Shown here: piece after piece, positions 16,235-23,776 of the stretch
How positions within the stretch are numbered: position 1 is the first letter of the stretch
How the letters are laid out: every line of letters starts with the position of its first letter
NCBI GenBank assembly: GCA_947258555.1
Contig: CAMYJF010000005.1
Coordinates: 40,959 to 104,958 of the forward strand
Source of the DNA: an uncultured Eudoraea sp.
GTDB taxonomy: Bacteria; Bacteroidota; Bacteroidia; Flavobacteriales; Flavobacteriaceae
Length of the DNA stretch: 64,000 nucleotides
Direction: 5' to 3'
Notes under the pieces: model-generated
Databases searched by the model: none
Seen by the model: the letters and a program-made list of their open reading frames with translations, nothing else
What the model was told of the DNA's origin: nothing
Translations under genes and position numbers: made by a program

Positions 16235-17092
16235 ATGCAGCAACAATTTAAAAAGATCCTACCAAAACTGATCGGATACACCTACAATGCCACTGTAATA
16301 GTCCATCCCCGTTTAGCCGCATATTGGGCCTTTCTCACGTTTTGTCGCATCCGAAAGGGCGGTGTACGTCCGGAACAAGTCGATTTTCTCAAAAGTGCGA
16401 AATCGGTAAGCCGTAAAATCGAAAACCTTGATATACAGGAATACCAATGGCAAGGATCCGGGGATACCGTGATTCTAGTACATGGTTGGGAAAGCAATGC
16501 AGCACGCTGGCGCAACCTTATCTCCATGCTGATAGAAGCCGATTTTAATGTCATTGCTTTTGATGCCCCAGGACATGGGCGGTCTAGCGGGAAATTCCTG
16601 AATGTCGTTCTTTATGGGGAATGCCTGGAAGCGTTACTACAAATTCATAATCCCGTTCACCTTGTAGGACACTCTGTAGGAGGCATGACGATTCTTTTTA
16701 ATGAATTCAAACGCCCCAATCCGACCTTAAAGCAGATCGTAACCACAGGTGCCCCATCAGAGTTTTATGAGATCATGGAAGAATACCAGGCTGTGCTTGG
16801 CCTGAATGATCGCATGATGCGTGCCTTTGACCGCTTAGTGCTGGATAAATTCGGATATACCATCCGAGAATTCTCTACTACCAAATTTGCAGCGAGTAAC
16901 ATGAAGAAAGGATTATTAATCCACGATAAGCGAGACAGGGTTGCACCTTATCACGGTTCCGTGAATGTTCATAAGGCCTGGAAAGATAGCCGACTTATTA
17001 GTACAGAGGGGTACGGGCATGCCTTACATCAGGAAGAAGTTAATACATCTATTGTTGATTTCCTTTTAGGCAATGATGTCGATAATCTGTAA
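16235..17092 (+). CDS. Alpha/beta hydrolase
   Basis: The 285-residue protein has an oxyanion-hole motif VHGWESN (82-88), the nucleophile elbow GHSVGG with S147, a probable acid in LIHDKRDRVAP, and the catalytic His in GYGHALH. A short amphipathic N-terminus (about 1-60) precedes the fold. The substrate is unknown; esterase or lipase-like activity is the usual outcome for this group. It is followed 9 bp later by the VOC gene. Confidence 0.85.
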   Translation: MQQQFKKILPKLIGYTYNATVIVHPRLAAYWAFLTFCRIRKGGVRPEQVDFLKSAKSVSRKIENLDIQEYQWQGSGDTVILVHGWESNAARWRNLISMLIEADFNVIAFDAPGHGRSSGKFLNVVLYGECLEALLQIHNPVHLVGHSVGGMTILFNEFKRPNPTLKQIVTTGAPSEFYEIMEEYQAVLGLNDRMMRAFDRLVLDKFGYTIREFSTTKFAASNMKKGLLIHDKRDRVAPYHGSVNVHKAWKDSRLISTEGYGHALHQEEVNTSIVDFLLGNDVDNL

Positions 17093-17101
17093 TTTCATAC
17101 T

Positions 17102-17524
17102 ATGAATTCTGTTTCACCTTTCCATATAGCCATACCGGTTCATAATTTGAACGAATGCAGGAAGTTCTATGGCGAGATCCTGGAATGTGAAGAAGGCAGA
17201 AGCAGTGATCACTGGGTAGATTTTAACCTTTTTGGGCATCAACTCGTCATCCATTACAAACCCCAAGCCGAAGAGGGACTGCATACAAATCCAGTAGATG
17301 GTAAGAACGTACCTGTCCCGCATTACGGAGTAGTTCTGCCCTGGGAAGATTTCAAACCTTTTTCAAAAAGATTGAAATCCAAAGGCGTAGAATTCATCAT
17401 AGAACCCTATATCCGGTTCGAGGGAGAAGTAGGAGAACAAGCAACCATGTTTTTCTTAGATCCTGCAGGCAATGCCTTGGAATTCAAAGCGTTTAAGGAT
17501 ATCGATCAGCTTTTTGCCAATTAG
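17102..17524 (+). CDS. VOC-family (glyoxalase/dioxygenase fold) protein
   Basis: The 140-residue protein is built of two beta-alpha-beta-beta-beta units. It opens [18 protein letters not shown] and closes [15 protein letters not shown], both typical of the vicinal-oxygen-chelate family. Candidate metal ligands are His9 near the start and the Glu in NALEFKAF near the end. Members include glyoxalases, dioxygenases and resistance proteins; the substrate cannot be assigned. It probably shares a transcript with the hydrolase upstream. Confidence 0.85.
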   Translation: MNSVSPFHIAIPVHNLNECRKFYGEILECEEGRSSDHWVDFNLFGHQLVIHYKPQAEEGLHTNPVDGKNVPVPHYGVVLPWEDFKPFSKRLKSKGVEFIIEPYIRFEGEVGEQATMFFLDPAGNALEFKAFKDIDQLFAN

Positions 17525-17525
17525 A

Positions 17526-17717
17526 TCACTCCTTTTTCCTTCCCATATATTTATCTCTTACTACTATAAATACTCCATAAAGTACGCCGAAGACCAATCC
17601 TTCCGCGATCTCTCGCATCAATATCTCATTTGAATATTCCCCTTCCAGGATCATTGAGATCAATACATAGAGGGCTGCGGCAACAAGGGCCTGTATGATA
17701 TATTTTTTAGTTTTCAT
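17526..17717 (-). CDS. Small two-helix membrane protein
   Basis: The 63-residue protein has two hydrophobic segments (about 8-24 and 38-54) separated by an acidic loop, with basic ends (MKTKKY at the front, RDKYMGRKKE at the back). No family is recognised. Its stop lies 1 bp from the stop of the convergent VOC gene. The positive-inside pattern at both ends supports a real membrane hairpin. Confidence 0.6.
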   Translation of the reverse strand: MKTKKYIIQALVAAALYVLISMILEGEYSNEILMREIAEGLVFGVLYGVFIVVRDKYMGRKKE

Positions 17718-17861
17718 CTCTTGAGTCTATATGTAAGTTCCCTGATTCCACCTCTGCTCATGATACCAATCTTGTTGTGATAAAAGATACTAAATAACTG
17801 TGGATTCGGATACCATAAACGGGTTGGTGATCGTTATAAGATATACCCAAATACCCAAATC

Positions 17862-17993
17862 ATGAAAAAACTCATCTACCTGATTATCCTGCTCGGGATA
17901 ATCTTTTTAGGATGTTGCACTAACAACGAAGGTTCTGAAGATATTGATGTGATCACACCTGCTGATTCTACCGGGTCTGTCACTTTAGAGTAG
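17862..17993 (+). CDS. Small lipoprotein (43 residues)
   Basis: ATG at 17862 opens a 43-codon frame ending TAG at 17991-17993. The product begins MKKLIYLIILLGIIFLGC, a complete lipoprotein signal with lipid Cys18. About 25 mostly acidic and Ser/Thr residues follow (CTNNEGSEDIDVITPADS...). The Lys-rich start, hydrophobic core and lipobox are hard to get by chance. The upstream region from 17718 holds no other gene; a short direct repeat (ATACCCAAATACCCAAAT) lies just before the start. It converges with folD 26 bp further on. Its function is unknown. Confidence 0.65.
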   Translation: MKKLIYLIILLGIIFLGCCTNNEGSEDIDVITPADSTGSVTLE

Positions 17994-18019
17994 ATATTCC
18001 AATTTAAATCTGCGAAATA

Positions 18020-18901
18020 CTAGTTTTGCCCATGTCGCTCCCTGGCAAGCAAGGTATTCTTGAGGAGCATAGCAATAGTCATTGGGCCCACACCACCGGG
18101 AACGGGCGTAATAAAAGACGCTTTTTGAGAGACAGCGTCATAATCCACATCTCCTGTGATATAATAGCCTCGCTCTCTGCTTTCATCGGCTACGCGCGTG
18201 ATACCTACATCTACGATAACAACACCTTCTTTAACCATATCTGCTTTAAGAAAACCGGGAACGCCCAATGCCGATACTACAACATCTGCTTGTCTGGTGA
18301 TCTCTGCTAAATTCTGTGTCCTGCTATGGGTTAACGTCACAGTGGCATTGCCAGGATCTCCTTTCTGGCTCATCAATATACTGATAGGCCTTCCCACTAT
18401 ATGGCTCCTCCCGATCACAACTACGTGTTTGCCCTGAAGAGGCACATCGTATCTCTTAAGTAATTCCATGATACCATATGGAGTGGCCGAAATAAAACTG
18501 GGCATATCGAGGGCCATCTTTCCGAAATTCGTTGGGTGAAAACCGTCAACATCCTTTTCCGGATCTACGGCCATAAGCACCTTCTGTTCATCGATATGTT
18601 TTGGCAAGGGTAATTGAACGATATAACCATCGATCTCGCCATTCGCATTAAGCTCGGCGACTTTCTGTAGTAATTCTTCTTCCGTAGTTTCTTCAGGTAA
18701 ATGGATCAGTGTAGATTCAAAACCAATCCTTTTGCATGATCTTACCTTACTGCCAACATAGGTCAAGCTCGCCCCATCATTCCCTACAAGAACAGCTGCC
18801 AGATGCGGGACTTTCTCCCCCCTGGCTATTATCCCGGAAACTTCTTTTTTGATCTCCTCCTTGATCTCATTACTGACCTTTTTCCCGTCTAGTAGTATCA
18901 T
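18020..18901 (-). CDS. folD: Bifunctional methylenetetrahydrofolate dehydrogenase / cyclohydrolase FolD
   Basis: The 293-residue protein has the standard FolD layout. The catalytic lysine region reads [14 protein letters not shown], the folate-binding part has QLPLPKHID and [13 protein letters not shown], and the Rossmann half has [13 protein letters not shown] and [15 protein letters not shown]. It interconverts 5,10-methylene- and 10-formyl-tetrahydrofolate for purine and formyl-methionine synthesis. It starts 8 bp after ffh and is probably cotranscribed with it. Confidence 0.95.
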   Translation of the reverse strand: MILLDGKKVSNEIKEEIKKEVSGIIARGEKVPHLAAVLVGNDGASLTYVGSKVRSCKRIGFESTLIHLPEETTEEELLQKVAELNANGEIDGYIVQLPLPKHIDEQKVLMAVDPEKDVDGFHPTNFGKMALDMPSFISATPYGIMELLKRYDVPLQGKHVVVIGRSHIVGRPISILMSQKGDPGNATVTLTHSRTQNLAEITRQADVVVSALGVPGFLKADMVKEGVVIVDVGITRVADESRERGYYITGDVDYDAVSQKASFITPVPGGVGPMTIAMLLKNTLLARERHGQN

Positions 18902-18909
18902 TCGCTGTC

Positions 18910-20241
18910 TTATCTACGCATTTGGTTCATCATTTGCATCATTTTCTTACCACCACCACCTTGCATCATCTTCATCATTTTACTCATTTGGTTGAATTGT
19001 TTCAACAACTGGTTCAATTCCTGTATGCTGCGGCCGCTTCCTTTAGCGATGCGCTTTTTCCTGGAAGCGTTTAATGTTGAGGGATTGGCCCGCTCATCCG
19101 GGGTCATGGAATGGATCATCGCCTCTACATGCTTAAATGCATCATCTTCGACATCAATACCTTTCATGGCCTTGCCCATTCCGGGGATCATTCCCATCAG
19201 GTCTTTCATATTCCCCATCTTCTTGATCTGCTGGATCTGAGACAGGAAGTCATCAAGGCCAAATTTATTCTTTGCGATCTTCTTCTGGATCTTGCGTGCT
19301 TCTTCCTCATCAAACTGATCCTGGGCACGTTCGACTAATGAGATCACATCGCCCATCCCTAAGATCCTGTCAGCCATCCTGTCGGGATAGAAGACATCCA
19401 GGGCATCCATTTTTTCACCTGTACCTATAAATTTGATCGGTTTTTGTACGACCGATTTGATAGATAAAGCAGCACCTCCTCGTGTATCCCCATCTAACTT
19501 GGTAAGGATAACACCTTCGAAATTTAAAATTTCATTAAAGGCTTTTGCTGTATTTACAGCATCCTGACCCGTCATGGCATCTACGACAAAAAGGGTTTCC
19601 TGGGGTTGTATCGCCTTATGGATATTGGCGATCTCTGCCATCATCTCCTCATCGATTGCGAGTCGGCCAGCTGTATCCACGATGACAACATTATGTCCAT
19701 TCGACTTGGCATGGGCGATCCCCGCTTTGGCAATGGCCACGGCATCTTTACTTTCCCTGTCGGAATACACCTCAACACCGATCTGATCGCCAACTACATG
19801 CAACTGATCAATGGCAGCAGGTCTGTATATATCACAACCGACTAAAAGGGGCTTTTTAGATTTTTTACTTTTCAGGTAGTTGGCAAGTTTTCCTGAGAAG
19901 GTGGTTTTACCGGAACCCTGTAGTCCGGACATCAGAATTACGGAAGGTTGACCGGAAAGATCGATCTCTTCGGCCTCACCACCCATCAACTCTGTCAATT
20001 CGTCCTTGACGATCTTGACCATCAACTGCCCGGGCTGTAGTGTAGTCAATACATTCTGGCCCAATGCCTTTTCTCTCACCCTATTGGTGAATTCCTTGGC
20101 TATCTTAAAGTTGACATCGGCATCCAATAAGGCACGTCTGACCTCTTTGACCGTTTCGGCAACATTGATCTCAGTAATCTGGCCATGTCCTTTGAGGACG
20201 TGCAGGGCCTTATCCAGCTTTTCACTTAAACTATCGAACAT
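18910..20241 (-). CDS. ffh: Signal recognition particle protein Ffh
   Basis: The 443-residue protein has the N domain (about 1-90) and the G domain with [24 protein letters not shown] and [14 protein letters not shown]. The methionine-rich M domain (about 300-443) ends in repeated Met-Met/Lys stretches. Ffh binds 4.5S RNA and signal sequences and hands ribosomes to FtsY and SecYEG. The length is normal. It is transcribed ahead of folD from the promoter at 20266. Confidence 0.96.
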   Translation of the reverse strand: MFDSLSEKLDKALHVLKGHGQITEINVAETVKEVRRALLDADVNFKIAKEFTNRVREKALGQNVLTTLQPGQLMVKIVKDELTELMGGEAEEIDLSGQPSVILMSGLQGSGKTTFSGKLANYLKSKKSKKPLLVGCDIYRPAAIDQLHVVGDQIGVEVYSDRESKDAVAIAKAGIAHAKSNGHNVVIVDTAGRLAIDEEMMAEIANIHKAIQPQETLFVVDAMTGQDAVNTAKAFNEILNFEGVILTKLDGDTRGGAALSIKSVVQKPIKFIGTGEKMDALDVFYPDRMADRILGMGDVISLVERAQDQFDEEEARKIQKKIAKNKFGLDDFLSQIQQIKKMGNMKDLMGMIPGMGKAMKGIDVEDDAFKHVEAMIHSMTPDERANPSTLNASRKKRIAKGSGRSIQELNQLLKQFNQMSKMMKMMQGGGGKKMMQMMNQMRR

Positions 20242-20265
20242 TCTATCTGTGTACTAAAAGAAGTG

Positions 20266-20273
20266 CAAATTTA
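20266..20273 (-). promoter_or_regulatory. Promoter -7 box of ffh-folD
   Basis: Read on the minus strand, TAAATTTG matches the Bacteroidetes -7 consensus TAnnTTTG exactly and lies 24 nt before the ffh start. The -33 region (around ACTTCC) is poor, so the site is probable rather than certain. Confidence 0.5.
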
Positions 20274-20310
20274 AGCAACTCCAGTGGATAGAGGAAGTCA
20301 GGAGCACCTA

Positions 20311-20350
20311 AAATCAAAAAGGGTAACTCCTTTTCGGAAGTCACCCTTTT
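20311..20350 (-). terminator. Intrinsic terminator of the repetitive lipoprotein gene
   Basis: On the minus strand, AAAAGGGTGACTTCC, a GAAAA loop and GGAGTTACCCTTTT form a stem with one mismatch and one bulge, followed by T-rich sequence. It lies about 50 nt past the stop at 20398. Confidence 0.75.
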
Positions 20351-20397
20351 CTGCAAAATTGGGGGCAAATATGATTTGGTTGCGTATGTTTTGCTTA

Positions 20398-22182
20398 CTA
20401 GATTCTTTCGAAGACCAGTAAATCTGTACCATCTACCGTACCCGCCGGTGAATAGTCATCACTGACATCACGCAATTCAATACGATTTGGTGTTATTTCA
20501 ACCAGTTTCCAGTCGTCAGTTAATTCGCCATAAGGATCAGCGTCGCCAAAGTTTAAATAAACCTTGATCTTACCTTCACTATTGCGGATCACTCTCCACA
20601 TTCCCATATAAGCTGGGCCTGTCGGACTCACTGTAACGGATACTAAATGATCTGGAAGGAATTCGAAAGTGCTTCCTGTGAACAATTCAGTTTCATCGAC
20701 ACCATCATCCTTATACTGAGCAACGATCCATGGACCTTGAGCCATAATACTTCTGATCTCTACCAGGTCACCATCGGTGTTTGTATCATCACATACACGC
20801 TGTAATACAAGCTCATAATCGATCTCTTCTATCTCAAACTTCAATCGATCGTGACGAAGGTCACTCAACGGCCACTCGAAAGTAATTGCAGGTTCTGAGC
20901 CAAAGCTTAACGCCATGACCAATCTTCCTTGTGCATTCATCGTGATCTCCCAGCTTCCTTCAGAAGTAGACTCACCGTTACTCAAGGTAACAACACCTTC
21001 AGCATGGAATTGGAATTCCCATCCAAGTAAACGGTCTATCTCTTCACCCTGGTTCTTTACTTTCTTGATCACCCAGACGCATTCCTTCAAAATTTCACGT
21101 AGCGTATCCGGATTATCATTGATGATATCACAAGCACTCTCCATTACGATCAGATCCCGATCACTGGCAAATAACTTGATCTTACCTGGGCTAATTTCAT
21201 ACACAAACCACTCTAAGGTAAAATCTACGAGGACATCAAATTCCATGATCAATTTTACATGGTGATCTGTAACTCGTGTATCCCAAGCTCCAGTAAGCAT
21301 GTTCCCTTCACGATCTTTCACTACGACCGTACCATCTTCAGTAAAATTGAATAAGTATTCAAAATATTGATCAGTAAGACTTACGGCATCGCGCTCGATC
21401 TTTTTCACGAACCAAGGGCATTCTACCAATAAGGCACGAAGGCGTTCTTCTGTGAAGTCATCATCATTATAGTCATTATCATCATCTTCATCACACATTT
21501 GCTTAGCCATTTCAATAGCCTGTACCATTTCTTCATTACTGGTCACCAATACTTCCGTTCCATCAGATTTAACCAAAGTGATCGGAAAATCAATACTGAT
21601 CAGGTCATCATCATCCAAACCGGCAAAAAAGCGTCGTAACTGGTAGTCGTTCTCGACAGTGACACTCCCTGTTTGTTGTTCATTCAGGTCAAAAGTGTAT
21701 AATGTAATAGGATAGACGAAATCTATACATTCAATATCGTCATCATCTCCTCCTTCAATACATTCCGCAGCAAGGTCACGTAGTTGATCGAAACTTTCTA
21801 TGACGATCTCCGAGTAATCTGCAATGGTGATTGTAACAGGGAAAAGGATATCTAATTCATCAACATCATTATCAAATTGATCAAAGATCTCTTCGATAAT
21901 GCGTAAACCATCTTCATTCTCGACGGTAATAGTAATTCCATTTACCGCGACGGTATAAGGAAATTTAATGTCAAAACAGCTAGCGCCATCAACTATATTG
22001 TCAAAAGAACCGTCATTGGATACGGTGCCGGCAATAAGTTGACCAGTAGTAGAACTGGCCATAAGGGTCTGTTGTTCCTGATCTGGATCAGGTAGCGGTT
22101 CAAATTCTTCCTGACATCCGGTAAAGGTCAGAGCCAAGGCAAGCAGAACAGCGTAGATAGATTGTTGCAATAACTTTTTCAT
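20398..22182 (-). CDS. Large repetitive acidic lipoprotein, probably surface-exposed
   Basis: The 594-residue protein has lipid Cys23 (TFTGCQEEFEP); Q-E-E after the cysteine resembles the Bacteroidetes surface-export signal. Two repeat systems follow. Residues 69-230 hold four half-repeats of about 40 residues, each with a strand FP(Y/V/I)T (74, 114, 157 as YPIT, 199), bracketed by C69/C141 and C152/C230 and joined by runs of Asp. Residues 248-593 hold three lipocalin-like repeats of about 110 residues, starting near ECPWFVKK (254), ECVWVIKK (367) and QGPWIVAQ (482). Each goes on with a phenylalanine-rich strand and a G-(A/S/M)-W strand. No enzyme motif is seen. It is divergent from the ECF sigma gene and may be the ligand-binding partner of the TonB receptor there; that is inference. 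Confidence 0.75.
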   Translation of the reverse strand: MKKLLQQSIYAVLLALALTFTGCQEEFEPLPDPDQEQQTLMASSTTGQLIAGTVSNDGSFDNIVDGASCFDIKFPYTVAVNGITITVENEDGLRIIEEIFDQFDNDVDELDILFPVTITIADYSEIVIESFDQLRDLAAECIEGGDDDDIECIDFVYPITLYTFDLNEQQTGSVTVENDYQLRRFFAGLDDDDLISIDFPITLVKSDGTEVLVTSNEEMVQAIEMAKQMCDEDDDNDYNDDDFTEERLRALLVECPWFVKKIERDAVSLTDQYFEYLFNFTEDGTVVVKDREGNMLTGAWDTRVTDHHVKLIMEFDVLVDFTLEWFVYEISPGKIKLFASDRDLIVMESACDIINDNPDTLREILKECVWVIKKVKNQGEEIDRLLGWEFQFHAEGVVTLSNGESTSEGSWEITMNAQGRLVMALSFGSEPAITFEWPLSDLRHDRLKFEIEEIDYELVLQRVCDDTNTDGDLVEIRSIMAQGPWIVAQYKDDGVDETELFTGSTFEFLPDHLVSVTVSPTGPAYMGMWRVIRNSEGKIKVYLNFGDADPYGELTDDWKLVEITPNRIELRDVSDDYSPAGTVDGTDLLVFERI

Positions 22183-22246
22183 AACGATTTGGACTATTTT
22201 TTTTGTTTGTACACGCTTATAACAACCAGGAATTAATAAACCCTAC

Positions 22247-22277
22247 TTTGTCCAGACTCTTTTTTCAAATATCTTTG
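22247..22277 (+). promoter_or_regulatory. Bacteroidetes housekeeping promoter of the ECF sigma operon
   Basis: TTTG (22247-22250), a 19-nt spacer and TATCTTTG (22270-22277) match the consensus TTTG / TAnnTTTG in every defined base. It lies 31 nt before the start at 22309. A promoter of this type means basal expression does not need the ECF factor itself. Confidence 0.7.
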
Positions 22278-22308
22278 GGGGAAATCCACCATAAGAACCC
22301 AACTCCCT

Positions 22309-22806
22309 ATGGATAATGTATGCGAAGAGCAGGTATATAGCGAGCTCTTCAAAACTAATTCTAAAACGGTATTCAATTCCATTTATTATAAGTTTGGGAA
22401 CGAGGAAAAGGCCTATGATGTTGTCCAGGAAGCTTTTATAAAACTTTGGGAAAATTGTCAGAAAGTAAGTCCGGAGAAGGCTGCTGGATATGTCTATACA
22501 GTAGCCAATAATCTATACCTTAATATTATAAAAGCAGAGAAAGTAAGACTCAAATACACAGATAAGAAACCGGGACAGACCCATGAATCTCCCGAGTTTT
22601 TAATGGAAGAGAAGGAGTATAAGGACAAACTGGACCGGGCTTTGAACAGTTTACCCGAAAATCAGCGTATTACCTTCTTATTGAATAGGATCGACGGGAA
22701 AAAATACGCGGAAATAGCCGAAATGGAAGGGGTTAGCATAAAAGCGATAGAAAAACGTATGCATCTGGCTTTGAAGACTTTACGCGAACAAATAGATGGA
22801 ATTTAA
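22309..22806 (+). CDS. ECF-type RNA polymerase sigma-70 factor
   Basis: The 165-residue protein has region 2 (FNSIYYKFGNEEKAYDVVQ, AFIKLWEN) at about 25-60. Region 4 (LNSLPENQRITFLLNRIDGK, then the helix-turn-helix YAEIAEMEGVSIKAIEKRM) lies at about 108-155. There is no region 1.1 or region 3, so it is an extracytoplasmic-function factor of the FecI-like type found with FecR in Bacteroidetes. The anti-sigma gene follows after 58 bp. Confidence 0.92.
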   Translation: MDNVCEEQVYSELFKTNSKTVFNSIYYKFGNEEKAYDVVQEAFIKLWENCQKVSPEKAAGYVYTVANNLYLNIIKAEKVRLKYTDKKPGQTHESPEFLMEEKEYKDKLDRALNSLPENQRITFLLNRIDGKKYAEIAEMEGVSIKAIEKRMHLALKTLREQIDGI

Positions 22807-22864
22807 AGATATAGGTAGGGTTTTTGGAAAGTTAATTGTTAAAATGTAGAAACGCCACAAAATC

Positions 22865-23776
22865 ATGCAAGAGAATTACTTGGCAAAATGGCTTAATAAC
22901 GAACTGAGTCCGGAAGAACTCGAAGCTTTTAAAGCGAGTCCGGAATACAGTTCATATCTTAAGTTAGCCGACATATCATCGCAGCTTGAAGCCCCCGCAT
23001 TTGATGCGGAGCAGGCGTTCTTAGACAATGTTAAAAGACGCGCTGCACAGGAGCCCAAAGTGATACGACTCAAACCGTATCGCACCCTCTGGAAGGTGGC
23101 TGCTGCCATAGCTGTGATCTTTGCCATGTCTCTTGGCTATGTATCTACCCTCACGGAGCGTGTAAATACCCAGTACGCCGAGCGATCTGAAATTCAGCTA
23201 CCGGATAATTCTGAAGTGATCCTGAATGCCGGGTCCAAATTAACATACCATAAAAAGAAATGGGCCTCGGATCGCCGGGTTACATTAAAAGGGGAAGCCT
23301 TTTTTAAAGTAGCTAAAGGTGCGACTTTTAGTGTAGATACAGAATCGGGTATCGTTCAGGTATTGGGAACACAATTCAATGTGGAACAACGACCAAATTT
23401 CTTTGAAGTGAGTTGTTACGAAGGTTTAGTTAGTGTCACATATGAAGACAAAGAATACAAATTACCTGCCGGGTCCTCCTTTATTATAATGGACGGTTCC
23501 ATGATCACTGATACAGTTCCCGTTAATACGCAACCGAGCTGGGTGTTAAATGAAAGTTCTTTCAAAAGTATCCCATTGGCTTTCGTACTGGATGAACTCA
23601 AGCGGCAATACGACATCCGCATTGAGACTGAGAACATAGATCTCAGCCAAAAATTTACCGGTACATTTAGCAACACAAGCCTGGATTTGGCGTTACAGAG
23701 TATTAGCACCCCTGCACAAATAAGCTATACCTTAGAGGGGAACAAAGTGCTCTTTTATGCCAAGGAGATTCCATAG
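22865..23776 (+). CDS. FecR-family anti-sigma factor
   Basis: The 303-residue protein has a cytoplasmic N-terminus (about 1-75) with LAKWLNNELSPEELEAF, which should hold the sigma factor. One membrane helix follows (about 77-97, TLWKVAAAIAVIFAMSLGYV). The periplasmic FecR domain includes RSEIQLPDNSEVILNAGSKL and GEAFFKVAKGATFSVDT. A C-terminal DUF4974 domain (about 230-303) resembles the STN domain. Together these pass a signal from an outer-membrane receptor to the sigma factor. It overlaps the receptor gene by 20 bp. Confidence 0.92.
   Translation: MQENYLAKWLNNELSPEELEAFKASPEYSSYLKLADISSQLEAPAFDAEQAFLDNVKRRAAQEPKVIRLKPYRTLWKVAAAIAVIFAMSLGYVSTLTERVNTQYAERSEIQLPDNSEVILNAGSKLTYHKKKWASDRRVTLKGEAFFKVAKGATFSVDTESGIVQVLGTQFNVEQRPNFFEVSCYEGLVSVTYEDKEYKLPAGSSFIIMDGSMITDTVPVNTQPSWVLNESSFKSIPLAFVLDELKRQYDIRIETENIDLSQKFTGTFSNTSLDLALQSISTPAQISYTLEGNKVLFYAKEIP

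Noticed and set aside
17840..17861. Short tandem repeat ATACCCAAATACCCAAAT as a CRISPR or iteron
   Set aside because: Only two copies of eight bases, with no further repeats nearby.
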